A stretch of 64,000 bases of DNA from Streptomyces werraensis. Lineage in GTDB: Bacteria > Actinomycetota > Actinomycetes > Streptomycetales > Streptomycetaceae. Location: NCBI GenBank assembly GCA_014656175.1, contig BNBX01000007.1:177784-241783 (forward strand), in the 5' to 3' direction. Shown here piece after piece: positions 1-7,637 of this stretch. Under the pieces are notes generated by a model. The model was not told the DNA's origin. It did not search any database and saw nothing but the letters and a program-made list of their open reading frames with translations. Position 1 is the stretch's first letter, and each line of letters begins with the position of its first letter. Made by a program: the position numbers and the translations under genes.

Positions 1-282
1 CTGATGCCGGCCCACCACAGCCCCAACCTGCTGCACACCACCGACCTCGGCCTGGTCGCCGAGCGCATCGAACTGTCCTCGGTCTCCCACTGGAACGGGC
101 GGCTGCTGGGCGAGACCCGTATGCGCACCGACACGGGCGCGTCCATCGTGGCCGTCCTCCGCCGCGCGGAGGCGATCCCGTCGCCCGCGCCGGACTTCCG
201 GCTCGCCGGCGGGGACACGCTGATCGTCATCGGCACCCGCGAGGGCATCGACGCCGCCGCCGAGATCCTCGGGCGGGAGTGA
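1..282 (+). CDS. TrkA-C (RCK_C) regulatory subunit of a cation:proton antiporter, 3' part only
   Basis: The reading frame is open at the window edge and ends with TGA, so only the last ~93 residues are visible. They read as an RCK/TrkA C-terminal domain: a GRLLGETRM stretch near the start, then a 'GGDTLIVIGTREGIDAAAEIL' type ending in which a beta strand is followed by the final helix. In KhtT-like proteins this domain binds a ligand and gates a membrane antiporter. The CPA2 antiporter gene starts 4 bp downstream, the usual KhtT-KhtU order, so the two are almost certainly one operon and one complex. The N-terminal part cannot be judged from here. Confidence 0.8.
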   Translation: MMPAHHSPNLLHTTDLGLVAERIELSSVSHWNGRLLGETRMRTDTGASIVAVLRRAEAIPSPAPDFRLAGGDTLIVIGTREGIDAAAEILGRE

Positions 283-286
283 GCGC

Positions 287-1534
287 GTGCACTCTTCCGC
301 GATCTTCCTCATCGAGTTCGGCGCGATCATCCTCGGCCTCGGCCTGCTCGGCCGCCTCGCCGGACGCCTCCAGTTCTCGCCCATCCCCCTCTACCTACTG
401 GCCGGCCTCGCCTTCGGCGAGGGCGGCCTGCTGCCGCTCGGCGCCAGTGAGGAGTTCGTCGCGATCGGCGCCGAGATCGGCGTCATCCTGCTGCTCCTCA
501 TGCTCGGCCTCGAGTACACGGCCAGCGACCTCGTCTCCAACCTCAAGACGCAGTACCCGGCCGGTCTCGTCGACATGACGCTCAACGCCCTGCCCGGCGC
601 CGCCCTCGCCCTGCTCATGGGCTGGGGCCCGGTCGCCGCCGTGGTGCTCGCGGGCGTCACCTGGATCTCCTCCTCCGGCGTCATCGCCAAGGTCCTCGGG
701 GACCTCGGCCGGCTCGGCAACAGAGAAACCCCGGTCATCCTCAGCATCCTCGTGCTCGAGGACCTGGCGATGGCCGTCTACCTGCCGATCATCACCGCCC
801 TGCTGGCCGGCGTCAGCCTCGCGGCGGGCAGCGTCACCCTCGCCATCGCGCTGGGCGTCGCCGGCCTCGTCCTCTTCGTCGCCGTCCGCTACGGCCGCGT
901 GATCTCCCGCTTCGTCTCCAGTGACGACCCGGAGAAGCTGCTGCTCGTCGTGCTCGGCCTGACCCTGCTGGTCGCGGGCATCGCACAGCAGCTCCAGGTG
1001 TCGGCCGCCGTCGGCGCGTTCCTGGTCGGCATCGCCCTGTCCGGCGAGGTGGCGGAGGGCGCGCACAACCTGCTCGCCCCGCTGCGCGACCTGTTCGCCG
1101 CGGTGTTCTTCGTCTTCTTCGGCCTGCACACCGACCCGCAGTCCATCCCGCCGGTCATCCTCCCGGCGCTGGGCCTGGCCGTCGTGACGGCCCTGACGAA
1201 GATCGCCACCGGCTGGTGGGCGGCCCGCCGGGCCGGCATCTCCGTCAAGGGCCGCTGGCGCGCGGGCGGCACCCTGGTGGCGCGCGGCGAGTTCTCCATC
1301 GTCATCGCCGGACTCGCCGTCACCGCCGGAATCGAGCCCGAGCTCGGCCCGCTGGCCACCGCGTACGTCCTGGTCCTGGTGATCCTCGGCCCGCTCACCG
1401 CCCGCTACACCGAGCCGATCGCCATGCGCCTGGCAGGACGCCGCACGCCCGCCCCCGACACCCTGCCGGCCCAGCGCGGCACGCCCGCCGCGGAGACGCT
1501 GGAGCCGATGGAGGACAGCGGCCGCGACCGCTGA
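287..1534 (+). CDS. CPA2-family cation:proton antiporter (KefB/KhtU-like)
   Basis: A 415-residue very hydrophobic protein with about 11-12 predicted membrane segments. The pattern is that of the Na+/H+ exchanger (CPA2) fold: an N-terminal 'LIEFGAIILGLGLLGRL' segment, LLLLMLGLEYT in the region where CPA2 proteins carry a conserved acidic residue, and a long series of Gly/Ala-rich helices ending near residue 385. It exchanges K+ or Na+ for H+ across the cytoplasmic membrane. The GTG start at 287 lies 4 bp after the TrkA-C gene, so the transporter is translated together with its regulatory subunit. There is no C-terminal RCK domain in the protein itself, which fits the separate-subunit (KhtTU) arrangement. 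The last ~30 residues are hydrophilic. Confidence 0.88.
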   Translation: MHSSAIFLIEFGAIILGLGLLGRLAGRLQFSPIPLYLLAGLAFGEGGLLPLGASEEFVAIGAEIGVILLLLMLGLEYTASDLVSNLKTQYPAGLVDMTLNALPGAALALLMGWGPVAAVVLAGVTWISSSGVIAKVLGDLGRLGNRETPVILSILVLEDLAMAVYLPIITALLAGVSLAAGSVTLAIALGVAGLVLFVAVRYGRVISRFVSSDDPEKLLLVVLGLTLLVAGIAQQLQVSAAVGAFLVGIALSGEVAEGAHNLLAPLRDLFAAVFFVFFGLHTDPQSIPPVILPALGLAVVTALTKIATGWWAARRAGISVKGRWRAGGTLVARGEFSIVIAGLAVTAGIEPELGPLATAYVLVLVILGPLTARYTEPIAMRLAGRRTPAPDTLPAQRGTPAAETLEPMEDSGRDR

Positions 1535-1550
1535 CCCCCGCCGTCTCACG

Positions 1551-1593
1551 TACGGCCCGGACAGCCCCCGGCGAGGGAGCCGCCCGGGCCGTC
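1551..1593. terminator. Possible bidirectional terminator between convergent genes
   Basis: Arms ACGGCCCGG (1552-1560) and CCGGGCCGT (1584-1592) are perfect complements around a 23-nt loop. The hairpin lies in the 85-bp gap between the antiporter (rightward) and the MerR-clamp gene (leftward). No T-run follows, which is common in high-GC actinomycetes. Confidence 0.4.
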
Positions 1594-1619
1594 GTGCGTT
1601 CAGGGGGCCGGACCGTGCC

Positions 1620-2693
1620 TCAGTCGGACAGTCGCACCGGCATCAGCAGCGAGAACGTGTGCTCGTCGTGGGGCCGGCGGATCGCGAGCGGGGCCGTCGG
1701 GGCGCCGAACTCGAGGACGAGCCGGTCGTCGGCCGCCGCGGCGAGCGCGTCCAGCAGGAACGCCCGGTTCACCGCGACGACGTCCGGGCCGTCGGCGCCC
1801 TCCGGCACCGGCGCGACCCGGCCGTCCTCCGACACCTCGAGGACCGTCAGCCCGTACTTCGCGCCGCCGTCCTCGTGCAGTCGCACCGGACCCGTGCGCA
1901 CCGCCTCCGTGAACGCGGGTACGTCCACCTCGGCACGGCGTCCGGCAGGCAGCCGCACCAGACGCCGGTAGTCCGGAAAGTCCTGCTCCAGACACCGGCC
2001 GCCCGTCTGCCGGTCACCGGCCTCCAGGGTCACGCGCCCGTCGTCCACGGCGAGGCTCACCTCGTCCTCGCCGTCCAGCAGCGCCCGCATCGCGTCGACG
2101 AGCGGCAACGGCACGGTCGCCCGCACCCGGCCGCCCCCGTGTCCGCCGGCCGGGGTGCGTGCCACCGCCATCCGGTAGCGGTCGGTCGCCACGACGTGCA
2201 GCGCGTCGCCCTCGGCGTCGAGATGGACGCCGGCCAGCACCGGCAGTTCCGGGCCGGTCCCGGCCGCGAAGCGGACCGCGTCCAGCGCTGCGGCCAGACC
2301 GGGACCGGACACGGACAGCCGAGCGGAGGTGAGGGGTGAGGTCATGAGGAAGTTCTCCCTGTCGTCGAGCAGGTCACGAAGCGCGGAGAACTCGACGCGG
2401 GCGCCCGACAGCCCCTCCTCAAGCCGGCGCAGATGCGCCTCCAGAAGCCGGCGTACGAGATCGGCGTCGGCGGCCGTCCAGCCCGCCAGCACCAGCCGGA
2501 CGTCCGCCAGCGGCATGCCCGCACGGCGCAGCCGGGCCAGCACCCGGGCCTCACCGAGCTGCTCCGGCGCGTACCAGCGGTAGCCCGTGACCGGGTCGAC
2601 CTGGTCGGGGACCAGGACCCCGGCACGGTCGTAGAACCGCAGGGCGCTGACGCCCAGCCCGCTCTCGCGGGCCATCTCACCAATGCTGCGCAT
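1620..2693 (-). CDS. MerR-type regulator fused to a DnaN-like sliding-clamp domain
   Basis: A 357-residue protein. Residues 1-70 are a MerR winged HTH (IGEMARESGLGVSALRFYDR, then GYRWY), followed by a helical linker to ~110. From ~120 to the end the sequence follows domains 2 and 3 of the DNA polymerase III beta clamp: ATDRYRMAVA, DFPDYRRLV, then VNRAFLLDALAAA and a terminal LLMPVRL at ~350-355, which matches the client-binding pocket strand of DnaN. Clamp domain 1 is absent. It is therefore not a replicative clamp, and the clamp fold may serve dimerisation or ligand/partner binding. The ATG at 2693 is chosen because it starts the HTH and follows a GGAG-containing leader; an upstream extension has no family support. 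A MerR-type promoter lies just upstream, suggesting autoregulation. Confidence 0.85.
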   Translation of the reverse strand: MRSIGEMARESGLGVSALRFYDRAGVLVPDQVDPVTGYRWYAPEQLGEARVLARLRRAGMPLADVRLVLAGWTAADADLVRRLLEAHLRRLEEGLSGARVEFSALRDLLDDRENFLMTSPLTSARLSVSGPGLAAALDAVRFAAGTGPELPVLAGVHLDAEGDALHVVATDRYRMAVARTPAGGHGGGRVRATVPLPLVDAMRALLDGEDEVSLAVDDGRVTLEAGDRQTGGRCLEQDFPDYRRLVRLPAGRRAEVDVPAFTEAVRTGPVRLHEDGGAKYGLTVLEVSEDGRVAPVPEGADGPDVVAVNRAFLLDALAAAADDRLVLEFGAPTAPLAIRRPHDEHTFSLLMPVRLSD

Positions 2694-2712
2694 CTCGCTC
2701 TCCACACCTCGG

Positions 2713-2743
2713 ACCCTGCCGCCTCGACCAGGTCGAGGGTCAA
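2713..2743 (-). promoter_or_regulatory. MerR-type promoter with dyad operator in a 19-bp spacer
   Basis: Read leftward, TTGACC (2743-2738) is followed by a 19-bp spacer and CAGGGT (2718-2713) as a -10-like hexamer. The spacer holds the perfect dyad CTCGAC-CTG-GTCGAG (2723-2737). An over-long 19-bp spacer containing a dyad is the hallmark of MerR-activated promoters. It points at the MerR-clamp gene, ~20 bp before its ATG, so self-control is likely. Confidence 0.65.
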
Positions 2744-2850
2744 ACCCCGCCTCCCCGACGCGTACGGCCGACCGGGTGACGATGTCACCCCCGCGGGCGG
2801 AGGTGGAGCCCACGGCGTACCACCGGCGCACGGCGGGGCGTTGCTCCGGC

Positions 2851-3420
2851 ATGGACAGCACTGGGACGGCGCGGCGCCTTCTCGGGCACGGCGCCGTGAG
2901 CCGGCCGTACGCGCAACTGACCGGCGGCCATGTGGCGAATACACCGATCTACGCGGAACTGGTCGCGGAGTGGCGTGCGAAGGGGCAGACCGTCCCGGGG
3001 CACCGGGAGGGGCTGTGGGCGTCCTTCGCCGTGGTGACCGCGGGCGACCGCGGCCCGACGCCTGCGGTACCGTTCCGCGTCCCCGTCCCCTTGCTGGCAC
3101 CGGAGGTGTCGGAACGGGCGTCCGGCGGGACCTCGGAGGACCTGTCCGGAGAGCCGCCCTCCCGGGGAACGCCCGAAGGGACGTCCTCCGGAGTGATCTG
3201 CGAGGAGACGTCCGGGACCATGCCCTTGCGTGAGCCCTCGGAGGGGACGTCCGGCGAGACGTCCGGGGAAGTGTCCGAGGGGAGACCCTCAGGGGAGACG
3301 CGCGAGACCGTGCCGTGCGGGGTGGCGCCCGAGGACGTGGGGGAGGGGAGGCCCTCCTCACCGGGACAGGCGCCGGAGCCGCAGGTCACCAGCAGTCCGG
3401 ACCCTCCGGCTCCGCACTGA
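2851..3420 (+). CDS. Hypothetical protein with Ser/Thr/Glu/Gly-rich repetitive tail
   Basis: A 189-residue protein of no recognised family. The first ~60 residues look like a compact soluble domain (HGAVSRPYAQLTGGHVANT, then PIYAELVAEWRAKGQTVPG). From ~80 to 165 the sequence is low complexity, rich in S, T, E, G and P, with repeated TSGE/SEG units encoded by repeated GACGTCCGG-type DNA. This part is probably disordered. The ATG at 2851 is chosen because the domain starts there; the ribosome site is weak. The gene is divergent from the MerR-clamp gene and its end overlaps the convergent neighbour by 35 bp. Function unknown. Confidence 0.6.
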   Translation: MDSTGTARRLLGHGAVSRPYAQLTGGHVANTPIYAELVAEWRAKGQTVPGHREGLWASFAVVTAGDRGPTPAVPFRVPVPLLAPEVSERASGGTSEDLSGEPPSRGTPEGTSSGVICEETSGTMPLREPSEGTSGETSGEVSEGRPSGETRETVPCGVAPEDVGEGRPSSPGQAPEPQVTSSPDPPAPH

Positions 3421-3874
3421 CCGGCGTCAGCACCGCCAGTGTGCCGGTCGCCCGCCGCAGCGCCCGTTCCAGCGGCTCCGCCGCGTGCAGCGTGCCGGTG
3501 CCGTCCGGGGGGACCAGCCACTCCAGCCGCCCTGAGGGCCGGTACGGCGGCGGCACCGCGATCCACGACCCGCGTCCCACGTGCCGCACCCCGAAGCCCA
3601 CCCACTCGCTGTCCGGGTCGGGCGGCAGGAAGAAGCCCACCCGGCGTGCCGTGACGTCCACCAGGGTCGGCCCGGGCATCTCCAGCGGGTCGCTCCACAG
3701 CAGGTCCAGGGCCAGCAGCCCGAGCCGGTCGGGCACGCTCAGCACGTCCCAGTACCGCCCGGCCGCGAGCAGGGCCGTGCCCTGGCCGCGGTCCCACTGG
3801 CGCTTGCACTCCTGCGGGTCCGTGGCCGCCGCGGCCAGCCACTCGACGGCCTGCTTCCACCTGGTGTCGTGCAT
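3386..3874 (-). CDS. Hypothetical protein, conserved-looking
   Basis: A 162-residue protein beginning MHDTRWKQAVEWLAAAATD. It contains an ordered block (GRYWDVLSVPDRLGLLALDLL, VGFFLPPD, GRGSWIAVPPPYR, LEWLVPPDGTG) that I associate from memory with small Streptomyces proteins similar to bifunctional primase/polymerase-like sequences. I cannot assign an activity. An upstream in-frame ATG at 3931 would add 19 Arg/Pro-rich residues, and neither start has a strong ribosome site. The composition (Trp, Asp, hydrophobic residues) is clearly protein-like, unlike the overlapping frames. Its end overlaps the convergent repeat-tail gene. Confidence 0.6.
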   Translation of the reverse strand: MHDTRWKQAVEWLAAAATDPQECKRQWDRGQGTALLAAGRYWDVLSVPDRLGLLALDLLWSDPLEMPGPTLVDVTARRVGFFLPPDPDSEWVGFGVRHVGRGSWIAVPPPYRPSGRLEWLVPPDGTGTLHAAEPLERALRRATGTLAVLTPVSAEPEGPDCW

Positions 3875-4059
3875 GTCCCACCCCGGGCGCGGTCGGGCGC
3901 GCCGCCACGGGCGCGTGCGATAGCGCCACATGGTGGTGCATATATCTGTTCTCCGGAAGGGGTGGGACGACGCCCGATTCCTGGCATGCCGGGAAGCGGA
4001 AGCAGAACACCCCCGGACCGGGACCCGGCCGGGGATGTCTGGAAGGTCGGGAGGGGACC

Positions 4060-4467
4060 TCAGTCGCCGCTCTCGCTCTCGGCGTTCTCCGCGCTCTCGC
4101 GTTCACGCTGCTTCAACCGGGCCGCCTCCTTGCGGACCCCGGCCTGGGTGGCGCGCTCCCGCTCCAGCCACTCGGGGCGCTCCTGCTTCAGCGCCTCGAT
4201 CTGCTCGGTGGTGAGCGGCTCGGTCACGCCGCCGCGGGCCAGACCGGAGATCGAGACGCCCAGCTTGGCCGCGACCACCGGGCGGGGGTGCGGGCCGTCG
4301 CGCCGCAGGTCCCGCAGCCACTGCGGGGGATCGGCCTGGAGCGCGTTCAGTTCCGCGCGCGAGACCACGCCCTCCCGGAACTCGGCGGGGGTGGCCTCGA
4401 GGTACACACCCAGTTTCTTCGCCGCGGTCGCGGGCTTCATCGTCTGGGTGCTCTGGTGCTGCGTCAT
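4060..4467 (-). CDS. DUF5997 family protein
   Basis: A 135-residue protein matching the actinobacterial DUF5997 pattern: KPATAAKKLGVYLEATPAEF at the start, then PPQWLRDLRRDGPHPRPVVAAKLGVS and a highly charged Lys/Arg/Glu C-terminal helix. The VVAAKLGVSISGLARGGV segment looks like a helix-turn-helix, so DNA binding is possible but unproven. The ATG at 4467 heads the conserved part. It is divergent, by 58 bp, from a gene for a LysR-type effector-binding domain with no HTH. The pair may work together as a split regulator. Confidence 0.78.
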   Translation of the reverse strand: MTQHQSTQTMKPATAAKKLGVYLEATPAEFREGVVSRAELNALQADPPQWLRDLRRDGPHPRPVVAAKLGVSISGLARGGVTEPLTTEQIEALKQERPEWLERERATQAGVRKEAARLKQRERESAENAESESGD

Positions 4468-4525
4468 GGCGTCCAGGGTATCGAGCGTGTGCACGGCCGC
4501 CGACCACGGCCGGTAACCTGGCCAG

Positions 4526-5320
4526 GTGACCGGCCCGGAAGTGTCCCTCTCGTTCCGCCTCGTGTACGTCCCCGGCGTGATGCCCGACAAGTGGGTGCGC
4601 GTCTGGAACGAGCGGCAGCCCGACGTCCCCCTGAACCTCACCCAGGCGCCCGCACAGCCGGCGCACGGGATGCTGCTGGACGGCGAGGCCGACGCGGGTC
4701 TCGTCCGGCTTCCCGTCGACCGGACGGTGCTCAGCGCCATCCCCCTCTACACCGAGCAGACCGTCGTCGTGGTCCCCAAGGACCACCTGGTCACCGCCGC
4801 CGACTCGGTCACCGTCGAGGACCTGGCGGACGACATCGTGCTGCACCCCCTCGACGACGTGCTGGACTGGGAGACCCTGCCGGGCCGCCCCGCGCTGGAA
4901 CGGCCCGCCACCACCGCCGACGCGATCGAGCTGGTCGCCGCCGGGATCGGCGTGCTCGTGGTGCCCCTGTCGCTGGCCCGGCTGCACCACCGCAAGGACC
5001 TCACCCACCGCCCGCTGGAGGACGCGCCCGCCTCGAGCGTGGGCCTGGCCTGGCCGGAGGCGGCGACCACGGACCTGGTCGAGGACTTCATCGGCATCGT
5101 GCGCGGCAGGACCGTCAACAGCACACGCGGCCGCCGCCCGCAGCCCGCGCAGGAGCAACAGGCGAAGCAGGGGAGGAACCGGTCCGCCCAGGGCGACGCC
5201 GCACGCCGTCGGCAGCCGTCGGCGGGGGCCTCGGGCCGTGGCCGACGGGGCACCGGTGGAGGCGCCGGCGGCGGAACGGCGAAGAACCCGCGGCGGGGCA
5301 AGCCCCGCCGCAGGTCCTGA
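4526..5320 (+). CDS. LysR-type substrate-binding domain protein lacking the HTH
   Basis: A 264-residue protein. Residues ~5-195 form a periplasmic-binding-like fold as in LysR regulators: FRLVYVPGVMPDKWVRVWNE, then DAGLVRLPVD, ETLPGRP and a second lobe beginning at AIELVAAGIGVLVVPLSLA. The N-terminal winged HTH of LysR proteins is absent, because the GTG start at 4526 leads directly into the effector domain. The last ~65 residues are basic and low complexity (Arg, Gly, Gln, Lys), a possible nucleic-acid-binding tail. The divergent DUF5997 gene may supply DNA recognition. The arrangement is unusual, but the domain call is sound. Confidence 0.8.
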   Translation: MTGPEVSLSFRLVYVPGVMPDKWVRVWNERQPDVPLNLTQAPAQPAHGMLLDGEADAGLVRLPVDRTVLSAIPLYTEQTVVVVPKDHLVTAADSVTVEDLADDIVLHPLDDVLDWETLPGRPALERPATTADAIELVAAGIGVLVVPLSLARLHHRKDLTHRPLEDAPASSVGLAWPEAATTDLVEDFIGIVRGRTVNSTRGRRPQPAQEQQAKQGRNRSAQGDAARRRQPSAGASGRGRRGTGGGAGGGTAKNPRRGKPRRRS

Positions 5321-5338
5321 CCGCGGGCCGTGGACGCG

Positions 5339-6088
5339 TCAGCGCACCGTCCCCGAGGGCGACGGCGCCGGGGAGGCCGTGTTGAGGTCCTCCAGCTCCT
5401 TCGGGATCGGCAGCACGAGCACCGGCGCGCCCGCCTGCGGCGCCGGCGGCGTCACCTGCTCCCGCGGCAGCTTCGGCGGGCTGGTCTGCTGGAAGTTGAC
5501 CTGCTCGTGATTGACCAGGCCCGTCTTCTCCAGCACCGTGATGTGGTCGAGCACGGTGTCGTTGGCCTGGTCCGCGAGCTGCCGGATCAGCGTGTTGCGG
5601 GTGTTCGCCCGGATGTTGGCGATGGCGGGGAAGATCTGCCCGTGGGTCACCCGCATGATGTTCACCGCCGTGGAGTCGAACTCCTTGCCGCTCGTGGCCT
5701 TGACGGTCTCCACGAAGCCCTGCTGCTGCGGTGACGCCTGGTTCGGCAGCGTGATGCCGAGTTCCAGGGAGATTCTGCGGCAGCTGGCGTCCAGCCGCCC
5801 GTGGCCGACGACCAGGTGCTCGCCCGCCTCCTTCATCTCGGGCGTCGTACCCCGCTCCATCGCCAGCAGCCCCAAGGGGTGCTCCCACAGTCCGGCCGCG
5901 CGCACCTTCACCACGAAGTCGCGGTCCGCCTCGGTCAGCGGGCCGTAGTTGGTGTTGGCGACCACCCGGTCCGCCTTGGTGGAAGTGGTCTGTACGCCCA
6001 GCATGGTGGGATAGGCCAGCGCGGTGAGGGTGAGGATCATGGCTCCGCCCACGAACGCGGTTCCTGCCGTGCTGCGCGAGATGCGCAT
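5339..6088 (-). CDS. DUF4142 domain secreted or membrane-anchored protein
   Basis: A 249-residue protein starting MRISRSTAGTAFVGGAMILT, with an N-terminal hydrophobic segment that is a signal peptide or anchor. Residues ~50-195 match DUF4142, a ferritin-like four-helix domain: LTEADRDFVVKVRAAGLWEHP, EAGEHLVVGHGRLDASCRRI and VNIMRVTHGQIFPAIANIRA. The tail is Pro-rich and disordered. Such proteins are extracytoplasmic and of unknown role, and a helical-bundle binding function is often guessed. The ATG is preceded by a strong AGGAGG. It is convergent with the LysR-like gene, 18 bp apart. Confidence 0.85.
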   Translation of the reverse strand: MRISRSTAGTAFVGGAMILTLTALAYPTMLGVQTTSTKADRVVANTNYGPLTEADRDFVVKVRAAGLWEHPLGLLAMERGTTPEMKEAGEHLVVGHGRLDASCRRISLELGITLPNQASPQQQGFVETVKATSGKEFDSTAVNIMRVTHGQIFPAIANIRANTRNTLIRQLADQANDTVLDHITVLEKTGLVNHEQVNFQQTSPPKLPREQVTPPAPQAGAPVLVLPIPKELEDLNTASPAPSPSGTVR

Positions 6089-6228
6089 CGTGCCTCCTGG
6101 GTTGAGAACGGCCCAACACCAGGAAGTACGGACGCGGAGCGCGTAACAATCACCGCTCGGGAAAGAATTTTCGGCTGTTCCGGGAACGGGCCCCGGGCAC
6201 GCGTCCGGCGGCTCCGAGCCGGCGCAGG

Positions 6229-6936
6229 TCAGCTCCGGCGGGCGGTGCCGGCCCCGGTCCCGGCCAGCCACTCCCAGGCCGCCCGCGCCGTGAACTCCGA
6301 CTGGCCGCCGCGCAGCAGCAGGCCCGCCGTCGAGAACTCCGGCGCGTCGGCCTGCGCGGCGACGTAGGGGACGGCGATGCAGCGCATCCCGGCCGCGTGC
6401 GCGGCGGCCGCACCCGGCGCCGCGTCCTCGACCACCACACAGTCCGCCGGGTCCGCGCCGAGCCGCCGCGCCGCCTCCAGGAACACGTCCGGGGCCGGCT
6501 TGCCGCGGGCCACCTCGTCGGCCGACACGACGGTACGCAGATGCGCGTCCAGACCCGTGCCGGTCAGGATCGCGTCGATCGCCTCCGCCGAGGACCCCGA
6601 CGCCACGGCCATCGGGACGCCCTCGTCCGCCAGCCGCTCCACGAAGGCGCGCATCTCGGGGAACACCGTCGTCTTCGTCCGGGCCAGCTCCAGGTAGTGG
6701 TGGTTCTTGACCGCGACCAGCTCGTCCACCGAGGCCGACAGGCCGTACCGGCGGCGCCAGTCGGCGACCGTCTCACGGGTGCTGATACCGACGTAGCGCT
6801 CGTGCTCCGTCCAGGAGAAGTCCGGGACGCCGTACTCGACGAGGGTGCGGCGCCCCGCCTCGTAGTAGTTCGGCTCGCTGTCCACGAGTGTTCCGTCGAG
6901 ATCGAAGACGACCGAAAGGGTGCCGAGTGCGCTCAT
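6229..6936 (-). CDS. HAD-superfamily hydrolase (beta-phosphoglucomutase-like)
   Basis: A 235-residue protein with all four HAD motifs: VVFDLDGTLVD (nucleophile Asp in DxD) near residue 10, VASGS (motif II Ser/Thr), a Lys in the VARGKPAPDVF segment, and CVVVEDAAPG (motif IV acids). The helical cap between motifs I and II (YYEAGRRTLVEYGVPD) is the subclass I cap of beta-phosphoglucomutase-like phosphatases. Substrate unknown, probably a sugar phosphate. It begins 20 bp after the AsnC/Lrp gene on the same strand, so the two are probably co-transcribed. The GGAGG is unusually close to the ATG. Confidence 0.88.
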   Translation of the reverse strand: MSALGTLSVVFDLDGTLVDSEPNYYEAGRRTLVEYGVPDFSWTEHERYVGISTRETVADWRRRYGLSASVDELVAVKNHHYLELARTKTTVFPEMRAFVERLADEGVPMAVASGSSAEAIDAILTGTGLDAHLRTVVSADEVARGKPAPDVFLEAARRLGADPADCVVVEDAAPGAAAAHAAGMRCIAVPYVAAQADAPEFSTAGLLLRGGQSEFTARAAWEWLAGTGAGTARRS

Positions 6937-6956
6937 GCCTCCAGCATGGCAGGGGG

Positions 6957-7433
6957 CTAGTCCCGCGCCGACCGGCCGATCGACTCCACCAGCGGCAGCA
7001 GCCGGTGCGGCACCCGCTCACGCAGCGCCACCTCGGTCCGGGTGCGGACCACGCCCGGCATCCCGATCAGCTTCTGGATCACGTCCTCGAGATGGGCGTT
7101 GTCCCGGGCCACCACCCGGGTCAGAAGGTCGCCGCCGCCGGTGATGGAGAACGCCTCCACGATTTCGGGCACCGCCGCCAGCGCGTCCCCCACCTCGTCC
7201 AGGTGCCCCTGGGTGACCTCGATGTGCACGAACGCAAGCACCGGGTGGCCCAGCGCGGCGGGGGACAGGGCGGGGCCGATGCCGGTGATCACACCCTCGC
7301 GCTCCATGCGGTCGAGCCGCGCCTGGAGCGTGCCGCGCGCGACGCCGAGGATCCGCGCGTACTCACGCACGGAGGTGCGCGGCTGTTCGAGCAGCAGCCG
7401 CAGGATGCGGGTGTCGAGTTCGTCCACGGCCAC
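6957..7433 (-). CDS. AsnC/Lrp family transcriptional regulator
   Basis: About 158 residues: an N-terminal HTH (DTRILRLLLEQPRTSVREYA, then GVARGTLQARLDRMEREGVI) and a C-terminal RAM ligand-binding domain (AFVHIEVTQGHLDEVGDAL, VVARDNAHLEDVI). These proteins form octamers and respond to amino acids. I choose the GTG at 7433 (GTGGCCGTGGAC), which has a GGAG ten bases upstream. A TTG at 7478 would add 15 residues after an in-frame stop. It is divergent from the FUSC exporter, with two inverted operator-like sites between them, so control of both directions is likely. Confidence 0.86.
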   Translation of the reverse strand: MAVDELDTRILRLLLEQPRTSVREYARILGVARGTLQARLDRMEREGVITGIGPALSPAALGHPVLAFVHIEVTQGHLDEVGDALAAVPEIVEAFSITGGGDLLTRVVARDNAHLEDVIQKLIGMPGVVRTRTEVALRERVPHRLLPLVESIGRSARD

Positions 7434-7454
7434 GAGGTCGTCGCTCCGGAGTCG

Positions 7455-7506
7455 GCCATTGGCACGGCGATGGCCCAAGGGATGCCGTCATGACTGTACC
7501 AATGGC
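7455..7506. promoter_or_regulatory. Paired inverted sites, candidate AsnC/Lrp operator
   Basis: GCCATTGGCAC (7455-7465) and GTACCAATGGC (7496-7506) are inverted copies matching at 10 of 11 positions, with centres 41 bp (about four helical turns) apart. Lrp-type octamers often bind such phased sites. They lie directly upstream of the chosen AsnC start and between it and the FUSC gene. Confidence 0.5.
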
Positions 7507-7637
7507 TCAGTCCTGCGAGGCTCGGTTGAGCCACTGGCGGCAGAGATGCTGATATGGGTGTGTCGATGGCGCTGCGGAACCCGCGGCGCCTTTCTCATGC
7601 CACGACACATGTCGTACGAGATGCCAGGGGGCGGTAG

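Noticed and set aside
395..1549. A long antisense open frame (384 codons) over the antiporter gene
   Set aside because: Its product is rich in Asp, Glu, Gly, Arg and Ala without any family pattern, as expected from the reverse frame of a GC-rich membrane gene.
2949..4106. A 385-codon leftward frame with an ATG near a ribosome-like site
   Set aside because: Its translation is Arg/Ala/Gly/Pro-rich and conflicts with the protein-like 162-residue gene on the same strand.
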